Source: Bradyrhizobium sp. WSM3983 (GTDB lineage: Bacteria; Pseudomonadota; Alphaproteobacteria; Rhizobiales; Xanthobacteraceae). Taken from it: 64,000 nucleotides of DNA. The DNA lies in contig NZ_AXAY01000007.1 of NCBI RefSeq assembly GCF_000473045.1, forward strand, positions 220,645 to 284,644, read 5' to 3'. Numbering within the stretch: the first letter of the stretch is position 1; every line of letters begins with the position of its first letter. Positions 26,078 to 34,568 of this stretch are shown in pieces. The notes under the pieces are model-generated. The model did no database searches. It was given only the letters and a program-made list of their open reading frames with translations, and had not been told where the DNA came from. The position numbers and the translations under genes are program-made.

Positions 26078-27658
26078 TTGGAATTGTCCGGTTCGGGTAC
26101 AGCAGAGCCTCGGCCGTCGACCTCGCTTGTGATGGTCAGTGGCATCAACAAGCGCTTTGGCGGCGTGCGGGCGCTACGCGATGTCAACCTCGAGGTCCGC
26201 GCCGGCGAGGTGCACGCGCTGCTGGGCGAGAACGGCGCGGGAAAATCCACGCTGATCAAGATCCTCAGTGGTGTTCATGCCCACGACAGCGGCACGATCG
26301 AGATCGCCGGCAAGCCGGTGGAATTCGACAGCCCGGCGAAGTCGCGCGAGGCGGGGATCGCCGTCGTCTATCAGGACCTCAGCCTCGTTGAATCCCTGAG
26401 CGTCGCGGACAATCTGTTGCTCGGCCGTGAGCCGCGTGCGCGCTTCGGTTTCGTCCGGCAGCGCGCGCTGATGGCCAGGGCCGAGGCGTTCCTGAACGAG
26501 CTCGGCATTCCCCTGGATACGAGAGCGACCGTCGGCTCGCTGCCGTTTGCCTATCGGCAGATGACAGAGATCGCCAAGGCCCTGATGGGCGAGGTCCGGC
26601 TTCTGATTCTCGATGAACCGACCTCCTCGCTGACATCGGATGAGGTGGGGATCCTGTTCGATGCGATCGGGAAGGCGACGCGGCGCGGAGTTGGCGTGAT
26701 CTATGTGACCCACCGGCTCAATGAGGTCTTCGAGATCTCGCAGCGCGTGACGGTGCTGCGTGATGGCGCCAACGCCGGCACGTTTGTCACTGCCGAGACC
26801 GACATGAAGCGGCTGGTGAACGCGATCGTCGGAACTGATCGATCGGCATCCACGGGCCGGCGCACCGAACCTGCCGCGAAACGCGAATTGGATCTGTCGC
26901 TGGTTCTGTCGCTGTCGGGCGCGTCCAACGACCGGCTTCGCGCTGTCGATCTTTCCTTGCTGAAGGGCGAGATTCACGGCCTCGCCGGGTTGATCGGCAG
27001 CGGACGCACGGAGATTTTGGAGACAGTGTTCGGCCTCCGGCCGCTCGAGAGCGGCACAATCGAGATCGAGGGCCGGCGATGGCTGCCGAGAGGGCCTGCC
27101 GATGCGATCGAGCAGGGCATCGCGTTGGTGCCGGAAGACCGACATGTGCAAGGCCTGGTCCTGGACCACTCGATCGAACGAAACGTCACCTTGCCGCGGA
27201 TTCCCCATTTCTCGCGCTGGGGCTGGATGCAGCAACGCGCCGCCGCCAGGCGTGCGGAAACCGCGGTCGCCAGGCTTGCGGTGAAAGCGCCGGGCGCGTT
27301 CAGCCTGGTCAGGACACTCTCCGGCGGCAACCAGCAAAAGGTCGTGTTCGGAAAATGGAATGATCCGAGGCCGCGCGTGCTGCTCCTGGATGAACCGACG
27401 GTTGGCGTCGACGTGGGCGCACGCGAGGAAATCTATGCCGTGATCCGGAATGCCGTCCGCGACGGCAGCGGGGTCCTGGTCGTCTCGTCCGATCTCGTCG
27501 AATTGATCGAGCTCTGCGACCGCATCTCCGTGATCGTCAACGGGCGTGTGGCTCGTACGCTTTCGCGCGGCGAGATCGATGATGCCGAAGAGCTGCATCA
27601 TCTCCTCCAGATGTACCAGGCCACCGGGCCAGGCCCACTGCAAGAGCTTCCCGCATGA
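26078..27658 (+). CDS. Sugar ABC transporter ATPase, two-domain (RbsA/MglA type)
   Basis: This 526-residue protein has two tandem ABC ATPase domains. The first (about 20-250) has Walker A LLGENGAGKST and Walker B LLILDEPTSSLT. The second (about 265-510) has the degenerate P-loop LIGSGRTE, then LSGGNQQKVVFGKW and LLLDEPTVGVDVGA. This is the CUT2 sugar-importer arrangement. The start is TTG with GGAGG five bases upstream; no ATG is placed well until residue 19. It overlaps the permease gene by four bases (ATGA). Confidence 0.93.
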   Translation: MELSGSGTAEPRPSTSLVMVSGINKRFGGVRALRDVNLEVRAGEVHALLGENGAGKSTLIKILSGVHAHDSGTIEIAGKPVEFDSPAKSREAGIAVVYQDLSLVESLSVADNLLLGREPRARFGFVRQRALMARAEAFLNELGIPLDTRATVGSLPFAYRQMTEIAKALMGEVRLLILDEPTSSLTSDEVGILFDAIGKATRRGVGVIYVTHRLNEVFEISQRVTVLRDGANAGTFVTAETDMKRLVNAIVGTDRSASTGRRTEPAAKRELDLSLVLSLSGASNDRLRAVDLSLLKGEIHGLAGLIGSGRTEILETVFGLRPLESGTIEIEGRRWLPRGPADAIEQGIALVPEDRHVQGLVLDHSIERNVTLPRIPHFSRWGWMQQRAAARRAETAVARLAVKAPGAFSLVRTLSGGNQQKVVFGKWNDPRPRVLLLDEPTVGVDVGAREEIYAVIRNAVRDGSGVLVVSSDLVELIELCDRISVIVNGRVARTLSRGEIDDAEELHHLLQMYQATGPGPLQELPA

Positions 27659-28647
27659 CCGAACTGACTGCTCCCAACGTGGTCGCCTCGTCGACCCGAT
27701 CCGATCGCCGCCGCAAGATTCTCCAGAATCTGCTGCGGGGCGAGCGACCGTACATGCTGTACATCGCCTTCGTGATCCTGCTGGTCGTGTTCAGCCTGTC
27801 CTCGCCCTGGTTCCTCTCGGTGGACAATTTCCTGAACATCGGGCGCCAAACCACGCTGGTGTCGATCATCGCCGTCGGCATGACGTTCATTATCATCGCG
27901 CGTCAGATCGATCTGTCGGTTGCCTCGACATTGGCGCTGTCAGGCATGGCGGCCGCTCTCGCGATGAGCCAGATCAACAACAGCTGGATCGTGGGCGCCG
28001 TGGCCGGGCTCGGCACAGGCGCGCTGGTCGGGCTGCTCAATGGCATCCTGACCACGCAGCTATCGATCCCGTCCTTCCTGGTGACGCTGGGCTCGCTGAG
28101 CATGGCGCGGGGACTGGCGATGATGGTGACCAACACCAAGCCGGTGATCATCACCAACGAGACCTATTTCGCGATCTTTGGGGAAGGCACGTTCCTCGGC
28201 ATACCGGTTCCGATTGCCTGGACGTTGGCGGCAATGATCGTCGGCATCCTGCTTCTGCACTACAACGTGTTCGGCCGGCGCATCTATGCGGTTGGCGGCA
28301 ATCCGACCGCGGCCCTCTATTCCGGGATCAACACCAAGCGGGTCACGACCGCAGCCTTCGTCCTGACCGGCACCCTGGCTGGCCTCGCGGCGCTGGTGCT
28401 GTCCGCGCGCTCACACGCAGCGCGACCCGACGTCGTGCAGGGAATGGAGCTCGACGTCATCGCTGCGGTGATCCTGGGTGGCTGCAGCCTGTTCGGCGGG
28501 CGCGGCTATATCCTGGGAACGCTGTTCGGCAGTCTGATCATCGGCACGCTCAACAACGGCCTTGTTCTGCTCGGTGTGAGCTCGCCGATGCAGCTCGTGA
28601 TCAAGGGCGCGATCATCGTTGCCGCGGTTGCTTTCACGAAACGCTAG
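27655..28647 (+). CDS. Sugar ABC transporter permease (RbsC type)
   Basis: This 330-residue CUT2 permease shows repeated hydrophobic segments, the RQIDLSVASTLALSGMAAAL motif near residue 85 (the RQIDLSVGS family motif) and GGCSLFGGRGYILGTLFGSLIIGTLNNGL near the C-terminus. It forms the channel for the adjacent ATPase and binding protein. Its start overlaps the ATPase stop, so the two are translationally coupled. Confidence 0.93.
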   Translation: MTELTAPNVVASSTRSDRRRKILQNLLRGERPYMLYIAFVILLVVFSLSSPWFLSVDNFLNIGRQTTLVSIIAVGMTFIIIARQIDLSVASTLALSGMAAALAMSQINNSWIVGAVAGLGTGALVGLLNGILTTQLSIPSFLVTLGSLSMARGLAMMVTNTKPVIITNETYFAIFGEGTFLGIPVPIAWTLAAMIVGILLLHYNVFGRRIYAVGGNPTAALYSGINTKRVTTAAFVLTGTLAGLAALVLSARSHAARPDVVQGMELDVIAAVILGGCSLFGGRGYILGTLFGSLIIGTLNNGLVLLGVSSPMQLVIKGAIIVAAVAFTKR

Positions 28648-28658
28648 TCGAGGTCAGG

Positions 28659-28692
28659 CGCGGCGCATGAGCCACAAGTCCATCGCGCCGCG
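28659..28692. repeat. Hairpin between permease and binding-protein genes
   Basis: CGCGGCGC (28659-28666) and GCGCCGCG (28685-28692) form an 8-base stem with an 18-base loop, 60 bases before the binding-protein start. There is no T-run. It may protect the downstream mRNA or tune relative expression. It could be chance in GC-rich DNA. Confidence 0.35.
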
Positions 28693-28752
28693 TGGGTAGG
28701 GGCAAGGTCGCTGGCCCTCCGGTGAATCGGCGACCAAAAAATGGAGGAAACG

Positions 28753-29907
28753 ATGAAACCAATCTTGCGACAAACCTTGCCTTTGACGGTGTTGATGGCT
28801 GCTGCCGCGGCCGTCTCGATTGTCCCCTCGGCCCGCGCCGAAGTGCCCGCGACCTGCGTCAAGGGCGTCGATCTCGCAACGCTCGGGCCGAAATCGATCG
28901 TCGGCCAGGGACCCCACGGCGAGAAGGCGGCTTCCCCCGAGGTGCTCGCCCTGTCGGAGGCCGACGCCGCGAAAATCAAGGAGAAGCATTTCAAGGTTGG
29001 CATCTCGATGCAGACGGTCAATCTCGACTGGTCGCAGCTCCAGATCCAGGGCATCACCGATACGCTGAAGAAGTACGGCGTGACGGTGACGGGCGTGGCA
29101 TCCGCCGAATATCAGGTGGACAAGCAGATCGCCGATATCGAGAACACCATCCAGCAGCATCCGGACGGCATCATTTCGATTCCGGTCGATTTCACCGCGA
29201 CTGCACCGACCTACAAGAAGATCGCCAAGGCGGGCATCAAGCTCGTCCTGATGGACAGCATTCCGACCGGTCTGAAGCATCCCGAGGAATATGCGTCGAT
29301 GGTCTCGGCCGATAGCCAGGGCAATGGCCAGATTGCGGCACAGATCCTGGCATCCTGCATGGCACAGGGCGCCACTATCGGTCTCGTCAATTTCGGCGTC
29401 GACTATTTCAGCACCAACGAACGCACCAAGGGCGTGCGGGAGTGGATGAAAGCAAACCGGCCCGACATCAAGATGAAGCAGGTCGATTTCACCGATCCGC
29501 CGAAGGTCTCGCAGATCGCGGGCGACTTCCTGACCGGCAATCCCGACGTCAAGGGACTGTACGCGGTGTGGGATCAACCGGCGCTCGACACGCTGAGCTC
29601 GATGCGGGCCCAGGGCATCGATATTCCCATGACGACGGTCGACCTCGGCCTGCAATCGGCGATCGAAATTGCCAAGGGCGGTCCGCTGAAGGCGACGGGC
29701 TCGCAGCGTCCCTACGACCAGGGCGCCGCGGAGGCGATGGCGATGATGAATGCGCTGCTGGGCAAGGAAACGCCGGGCTGGATCGGCGTGCAGTCGCTGC
29801 CGGTGACGCAGTCGAATGTGCTGGAATCCTACAAGACCGTGTTCAAGAAAGACCCGCCGGCCGAGCTGGCGGATGCCTGCAACAAGGCGAAGCCCGCCTG
29901 CAACTGA
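28753..29907 (+). CDS. Sugar ABC transporter substrate-binding protein (RbsB-like)
   Basis: This 384-residue periplasmic-binding-protein (family 4) receptor has a signal peptide MKPILRQTLPLTVLMAAAAAV...ARA, a mature start around residue 31, and a type I lobe beginning FKVGISMQTVNLDWSQLQIQG. The start at 28753 is set by GGAGGAAACG just before it; an ATG 12 bases earlier has none. It is about 60 residues longer than RbsB because of an N-terminal extension containing a conserved-looking CVKGVDL. It completes the CUT2 importer. The sugar is not identifiable directly. Confidence 0.9.
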   Translation: MKPILRQTLPLTVLMAAAAAVSIVPSARAEVPATCVKGVDLATLGPKSIVGQGPHGEKAASPEVLALSEADAAKIKEKHFKVGISMQTVNLDWSQLQIQGITDTLKKYGVTVTGVASAEYQVDKQIADIENTIQQHPDGIISIPVDFTATAPTYKKIAKAGIKLVLMDSIPTGLKHPEEYASMVSADSQGNGQIAAQILASCMAQGATIGLVNFGVDYFSTNERTKGVREWMKANRPDIKMKQVDFTDPPKVSQIAGDFLTGNPDVKGLYAVWDQPALDTLSSMRAQGIDIPMTTVDLGLQSAIEIAKGGPLKATGSQRPYDQGAAEAMAMMNALLGKETPGWIGVQSLPVTQSNVLESYKTVFKKDPPAELADACNKAKPACN

Positions 29908-29918
29908 GCCTGTAGTAC

Positions 29919-29957
29919 CGATGCGCGATTCCTCGGCACCGCGCATCGTTGTTATTT
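29919..29957 (+). terminator. Rho-independent terminator after the sugar binding-protein gene
   Basis: CGATGCGCG (29919-29927) and CGCGCATCG (29940-29948) form a perfect nine-base stem with a 12-base loop, followed by TTGTTATTT. It lies 12 bases after the stop codon and should end the ABC operon before the convergent deoR gene. Confidence 0.8.
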
Positions 29958-29958
29958 G

Positions 29959-30005
29959 AGCATGATCTTTCCGGAAAACCGCTTCACACTGTTCCGGATC
30001 ATGCT
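29959..30005. repeat. Dispersed palindromic repeat (AGCATGATC...GATCATGCT)
   Basis: Nine-base perfect outer arms (29959-29967 and 29997-30005) enclose CCGGAAAA...TTCCGG-like inner sequence. This closely resembles an intergenic palindrome that I recall as very common in Bradyrhizobium and related Rhizobiales. It lies in the convergent gap between the binding-protein and deoR genes. Confidence 0.65.
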
Positions 30006-30013
30006 TCGGCGGA

Positions 30014-30049
30014 CCTGATCCGGGCGAACCAGCCCCCGTCCGGATCAGG
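30014..30049. repeat. Second hairpin in the same gap, overlapping the deoR stop
   Basis: CCTGATCCGG (30014-30023) and CCGGATCAGG (30040-30049) are perfect ten-base arms with a 16-base loop. The right arm covers the deoR stop codon. On the minus strand it could help end deoR transcription, though no T-run follows. Confidence 0.55.
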
Positions 30050-30848
30050 CTGCGCTGGTGACGTATTCGACGGGAAGGCTACGGAAGTGCTTGCGCGTGT
30101 CTGCCGATACGGAGCCACCGACGATGATCCGCGAGAACGAGCCGACGTCGGAGAAGAACGCCGGCTTGAGGCTGCCGAGCTTGCTGGCGTCGACCACGAG
30201 GATGCTCTCCATCGCAGTCGCGATCACAGCCTGCTTGATGGCGACCTCGTGAAAATTCGAGCAGCTCGCGCCGCGGGTCCAGTGCAGACCACCGGCCGAG
30301 ACGAAAGCCTTGTTGATCCCGAGCCGCCGCAGATAGGACAGCCCGTCATCCGACGAGAACGACTGCGACGACGGATGGTAGAGCCCGCCCATCAGCATCA
30401 CCTGTGTCGCCGGGCGGTGGGTGACGATCGAGGCGACGTTCAGCGAATAGCAGATCACCGAGAGAGGCATGTCCTCAGGCAGGCAATCCGCCAGCGACTG
30501 CATCGTGGTGCCGCAGTCGATGAAGATGGTGTCGCCTTCCTTGATCGAGGCGGCTGCGGACCGGCAGGCGAGGCGCTTGTCCTGCGTATGCTGGTCGATT
30601 TCCTGTTCGAATGTGTACTTGATCCCGGTTGGCGACGCCGCGTTGACGACGTAGCCGCCGAGCAGGGCGAGCGCCGCCTCGGGCCCGGCAAGGTCGCGCC
30701 GGACCGTCATCTCCGACACCTTCAGCAGCTCTGCGGCGTCCTTCAGATGCAGTGCGCCGCTCGTCTCGACGGCGCGGCGCAGCCTTTGCAGCCGCTGGAC
30801 GCGGGTCTCGCTGGGGCGTGCGGTCGGTGTTTCAGCCATTTTTGTCAC
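30045..30848 (-). CDS. DeoR-family transcriptional repressor
   Basis: This repressor has about 267 residues. The N-terminal winged helix includes LHLKDAAELLKVSEMTVRRDLAG (about 33-55, recognition helix SEMTVRRDL). The C-terminal sugar-phosphate-sensing (DeoRC) domain contains FIDCGTTMQSLADCL, VSAGGLHWTRGASC and VVDASKLG. DeoR repressors release DNA on binding a phosphorylated sugar. It sits between the two halves of the sugar module and diverges from deoC. The start is uncertain: GTG at 30848 or ATG at 30839, the latter having GGTGA upstream. Confidence 0.92.
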   Translation of the reverse strand: MTKMAETPTARPSETRVQRLQRLRRAVETSGALHLKDAAELLKVSEMTVRRDLAGPEAALALLGGYVVNAASPTGIKYTFEQEIDQHTQDKRLACRSAAASIKEGDTIFIDCGTTMQSLADCLPEDMPLSVICYSLNVASIVTHRPATQVMLMGGLYHPSSQSFSSDDGLSYLRRLGINKAFVSAGGLHWTRGASCSNFHEVAIKQAVIATAMESILVVDASKLGSLKPAFFSDVGSFSRIIVGGSVSADTRKHFRSLPVEYVTSAA

Positions 30849-30868
30849 CGAGCTTGCTTATCCGGTTG

Positions 30869-30920
30869 ACAATGATCTTACAATGATGTGAGTTTAGCAA
30901 CGCCAATTTGTTACAATAAT
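30869..30920. promoter_or_regulatory. Putative DeoR operator cluster between deoR and deoC
   Basis: ACAATGAT occurs at 30869-30876 and 30880-30887, and ACAATAAT at 30913-30920. Starts are 11 and 33 bases apart, so all three lie on one face of the helix. A TTGACA overlaps the first copy (30866-30871), though no good -10 was found. The elements resemble the ACAAGAT part of the repeats upstream of the sugar ATPase gene. Confidence 0.45.
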
Positions 30921-31000
30921 AACATCTGGCACGAAGGGCGTTTCACTGTCCGCGACAGCAGGCAGCAGAAGCTCCAGCGGGCAAGGGATGGGAGGATCGC

Positions 31001-31051
31001 ATGTTGCAATCGGCACAATCAGTCTATCTGCCGTTTCAGCCGATTCGCTAG
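31001..31051 (+). CDS. Possible 16-codon leader peptide upstream of deoC
   Basis: An ATG with GGGAGG six bases upstream opens a 16-codon frame (MLQSAQSVYLPFQPIR, stop TAG) that ends 17 bases before the likely deoC start. This is the best ribosome site in the region, while deoC itself has a weak one. It may couple translation to deoC or act as a leader. It may also be chance. Confidence 0.3.
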   Translation: MLQSAQSVYLPFQPIR

Positions 31052-31068
31052 CATCGCGCGGCGTAGCA

Positions 31069-32097
31069 ATGGCGCAGGGCGTCTTGATATCAAATCCATC
31101 CGTGGTGCCGGCGCAGCCACATGCGCGGGATCACAATCATCCGCATCCGATCGCGCGCAACAGCGGCCGTGCGCTCGAGATGGACTGGGTCGATGAGATC
31201 AGGATCAATCTGTCCGCCGCCGAGCGCCGCGTTGCGAGTCTGCCGGGCCGACGCACCGTCAAGAAGGATGCGCAGGCGGCATGGTTGCTCAAGGCGATCA
31301 CCTGCATCGACCTGACGACACTCAACGGCGACGATACAGCCGAACGGGTGAAGCGCCTCTGCGCCAAGGCGAAGGCACCGTTGCGAAGCGACCTCCTCGA
31401 AGCGCTCGGCTTTGCCGGACGCGGGTTGCGCACGGGTGCGATCTGCGTCTATCACCGCTTCGTCGCAACCGCGGTCGAAGCGCTCGATGGGTATGACATT
31501 CCGGTCGCTGCGGTCTCGACCGGATTTCCTGCGGGTCTCGTGCCCCACGATCTGAAACTCAAGGAGATCGAGGCGTCCGTCAGGGATGGAGCGCAGGAGA
31601 TCGACATCGTCATCACGCGCGAGCATGTGCTGACCGGAGACTGGCGCGCTCTTTACGCCGAGGTCCGGGATTTCCGCACGGCCTGCGGTGATGCGCATCT
31701 GAAGACGATCCTGGCAACCGGCGACCTCAAAACGCTGCGGAACGTCGCCAAGGCTTCGATGGTCTGCATGATGGCCGGCGCTGACTTCATCAAGACCTCC
31801 ACCGGCAAGGAGGGCGTCAATGCCACGCTGCCGGTGACGCTGGCGATGCTCCGCATGATCAGGGTCTATGAGGAGCGTACCGGCTTCAAGATCGGCTTCA
31901 AGCCGGCCGGCGGAATCTCGACGGCGAAGGATGTGCTCAACTACCAGTTCCTGATGAAGGAGGAGTTGGGACGCGACTGGCTCGAGCCGGATCTGTTCCG
32001 CGTCGGCGCCTCGAGCCTGCTTGCCGACATCGAGCGTCAGCTTGAGCATCACGTCACCGGCCGATACTCGGCCTTCAACCGTCATCCCGTGGGCTGA
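31069..32097 (+). CDS. deoC: Deoxyribose-phosphate aldolase, long (animal-like) type
   Basis: This aldolase has about 342 residues. It splits 2-deoxyribose-5-phosphate into acetaldehyde and glyceraldehyde-3-phosphate. The Schiff-base lysine is in DFIKTSTGKEGVNAT and the second conserved lysine in GFKPAGGIST. The block RRTVKKDAQAAWLLKA followed by IDLTTLNGDDT, and the C-terminal HHVTGRY, match the long DERA of animals (from memory) rather than short E. coli DeoC. The start is uncertain: 30988, 31069 and 31180 are all in frame. The conserved region starts near 31180, and 31069 is a compromise. The first 35 or so residues are low-complexity and His-rich. It is followed three bases later by the aldehyde dehydrogenase gene. 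Confidence 0.9.
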   Translation: MAQGVLISNPSVVPAQPHARDHNHPHPIARNSGRALEMDWVDEIRINLSAAERRVASLPGRRTVKKDAQAAWLLKAITCIDLTTLNGDDTAERVKRLCAKAKAPLRSDLLEALGFAGRGLRTGAICVYHRFVATAVEALDGYDIPVAAVSTGFPAGLVPHDLKLKEIEASVRDGAQEIDIVITREHVLTGDWRALYAEVRDFRTACGDAHLKTILATGDLKTLRNVAKASMVCMMAGADFIKTSTGKEGVNATLPVTLAMLRMIRVYEERTGFKIGFKPAGGISTAKDVLNYQFLMKEELGRDWLEPDLFRVGASSLLADIERQLEHHVTGRYSAFNRHPVG

Positions 32098-32099
32098 GC

Positions 32100-34487
32100 A
32101 TGAGTATCGCACATTACTACGAGACCATGGATTATGGTCCCGCCCCCGAGGCGGACGGCGAGGCGCGCGCCTGGCTGAAGCGGCACGACACGACGTTCGG
32201 GCATTTCATTGCCGGTAAATTCGTCGCGCCGGCTTCAGGCAAGCATCTGACGACGATCGAGCCGGCCACCGGCAAGACGCTGGCCAAGATCGCGCAAGGC
32301 ATCGCTGCGGATGTCGAGGCTGCGGTCGGCGCCGCGCGATCGGCGCAGTCGTCATGGGCAAAGCTCGGTGGTCACGGTCGTGCCCGTCATCTCTATGCGC
32401 TGGCGCGTATGCTGCAACGCCATGCTCGTCTGTTCGCGGTGTTGGAAGCGATCGACAATGGCAAGCCGATCAGGGAAACCCGCGATCTCGACGTGCCGCT
32501 CGCTGCACGCCACTTCCTGTATCACGCCGGCTGGGCGCAATTGCAGGAGCGCGAATTCGCGGACCACGTTCCAGTCGGTGTGATCGGCCAGATCATCCCC
32601 TGGAACTTTCCGCTGCTGATGCTGGCCTGGAAGATCGCGCCCGCGCTGGCGACCGGCAATATGGTGGTGCTCAAGCCGGCGGAATTCACGTCGCTCACCG
32701 CGCTGCTGTTCGCTGAGCTCGCGGCGGAAGCCGGCCTGCCACCCGGGGTATTGAATGTGGTGACCGGTGATGGCGCCACCGGCGCGTTGCTCGCCGAAAA
32801 TCCCGGTGTCGACAAGATCGCCTTCACGGGGTCGACCGAGGTTGGGCGGTTGATCCGTCAGTCGACCGCAGGGACCGGCAAGTCGCTGACGCTCGAGCTC
32901 GGCGGCAAATCGCCGTTCATCGTGTTCGACGATGCCGACATCGATGGCGCCGTGGAAGGCGTGGTCGATGCGATCTGGTTCAACCAGGGCCAGGTCTGTT
33001 GCGCCGGATCGCGGCTTCTGTTGCAGGAGGGCATTGCAGAGACATTCCGCAAGCGCCTGATCCGCCGCATGGAAACGCTGCGCGTGGGTCCGCCGCTCGA
33101 CAAGGCGATCGACATGGGTGCGGTGGTCGCACCGGTGCAACTCGAGCGGATCAAGGCGCTGGTCGAAACGGGAGTGAAGGAGGGCGCCGAGAGGTATCAG
33201 GCACCCGGCGAAATCCCCGCAGAGGGGTGCTTCTATCCCCCGACCTTGCTCTGGAACGTTCATCCGTCATCGACCGTGGCGATCGAGGAGATCTTTGGAC
33301 CGGTGCTGGTCGCGATGACATTCCGTACGCCGGATGAAGCGGTGATGCTCGCCAACAACACCCGCTATGGCCTTGCTGCCAGCGTGTGGAGCGAGACCAT
33401 CGGGCTGGCGCTCGATATCGCGCCGAAGCTTCAGGCCGGCGTGGTCTGGGTCAATGCGACCAATTTGTTCGATGCCAGCGTCGGCTTCGGCGGCTACCGC
33501 GAGTCCGGCTTCGGCCGCGAGGGCGGCCGGGAAGGCCTCTACGAATATCTCAAGCCCAAGGCCTGGACCGGGCGGAGAGCGCGAGCGAAGGTACCGCCGC
33601 CCGCGGCAGCCTCTACCGACGGTGCCGGATTCGGCACGCCGTCGATCGACCGAACCGCCAAGCTGTTTGTTGGCGGCAAGCAGGTCCGTCCTGACGGAAA
33701 TTATTCGCGCGCGGTGCTGTCGCCGAAAGGGCGGCATCTCGGCGAGGCCGGCGAGGGTAATCGCAAGGATATCCGCAATGCGGTGGCCGCCGCGCGCTCG
33801 GCGGAGGGGTGGGCGCGGGCGACGACGCATAATCGCGCCCAAATCCTCTACTACCTTGCCGAGAATCTGTCGGCGCGCGGGGACGAGTTCGCCAAGCGCA
33901 TCGGTGACATGACCGGCGCTTCGCCCGCAAAGGCGCGCGCGGAGGTCGAGGCGAGTATCGAGCGGCTGTTCAGCTATGGGGCCTGGGCCGACAAATACGA
34001 AGGGACGATCCATGCGCCGCCGTTGCGCGGCGTGGCGCTTGCCATGCACGAGCCGATCGGCGTGGTCGGGGTGGCCTGTCCGGACGAGGCGCCGCTGCTG
34101 GGCTTCATCAGCCTGGTGGCACCGTTGATCGCGATGGGCAACCGTGTCGTCGCCGTGCCGAGCGAGCGGCATCCGCTTGCCGCGACCGATTTCTACCAGG
34201 TGCTCGAGACATCGGACGTGCCGGCCGGCGTCGTCAATATCGTCACCGGCGAGCGCGATGCCCTTGCAAGGGTCCTAGCCGAGCATGACGACGTCGACGC
34301 GCTCTGGGTGTTCGGCTCGCCGGAGGCCTCGACGGCCGCGGAGCGGCTGTCGGTCGGCAACCTCAAGCGCACGCTGGTCGACCACGGCCTGGCGCTGGAT
34401 TGGTACGACCGGGCGGCGAGTGAAGGTCCGATTCTGCTCCGTCATGCGGTGCAGGTGAAGAACATCTGGATTCCCTACGGGGACTAA
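32100..34487 (+). CDS. Two-domain aldehyde dehydrogenase
   Basis: The protein has 795 residues. Residues about 35-490 form a complete aldehyde dehydrogenase: IPWNFPLLMLAWKIAPAL, catalytic Glu in LELGGKSP, nucleophile Cys in NQGQVCCAGSR, and IFGPVL. Residues about 515-795 are a second ALDH-like domain lacking the catalytic Glu and Cys motifs, so it is probably structural. Directly after the aldolase gene, it most likely oxidises acetaldehyde from deoxyribose-5-phosphate cleavage to acetate. Double-length ALDHs of this type exist in Rhizobiales. Confidence 0.9.
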   Translation: MSIAHYYETMDYGPAPEADGEARAWLKRHDTTFGHFIAGKFVAPASGKHLTTIEPATGKTLAKIAQGIAADVEAAVGAARSAQSSWAKLGGHGRARHLYALARMLQRHARLFAVLEAIDNGKPIRETRDLDVPLAARHFLYHAGWAQLQEREFADHVPVGVIGQIIPWNFPLLMLAWKIAPALATGNMVVLKPAEFTSLTALLFAELAAEAGLPPGVLNVVTGDGATGALLAENPGVDKIAFTGSTEVGRLIRQSTAGTGKSLTLELGGKSPFIVFDDADIDGAVEGVVDAIWFNQGQVCCAGSRLLLQEGIAETFRKRLIRRMETLRVGPPLDKAIDMGAVVAPVQLERIKALVETGVKEGAERYQAPGEIPAEGCFYPPTLLWNVHPSSTVAIEEIFGPVLVAMTFRTPDEAVMLANNTRYGLAASVWSETIGLALDIAPKLQAGVVWVNATNLFDASVGFGGYRESGFGREGGREGLYEYLKPKAWTGRRARAKVPPPAAASTDGAGFGTPSIDRTAKLFVGGKQVRPDGNYSRAVLSPKGRHLGEAGEGNRKDIRNAVAAARSAEGWARATTHNRAQILYYLAENLSARGDEFAKRIGDMTGASPAKARAEVEASIERLFSYGAWADKYEGTIHAPPLRGVALAMHEPIGVVGVACPDEAPLLGFISLVAPLIAMGNRVVAVPSERHPLAATDFYQVLETSDVPAGVVNIVTGERDALARVLAEHDDVDALWVFGSPEASTAAERLSVGNLKRTLVDHGLALDWYDRAASEGPILLRHAVQVKNIWIPYGD

Positions 34488-34568
34488 AGACGTCACCTTG
34501 CGGTGATACTGGTTGGCATCCGAACCATCAGAGTTCGGGCGATTTTGAAGACGAGGGAGGAACGCAAC

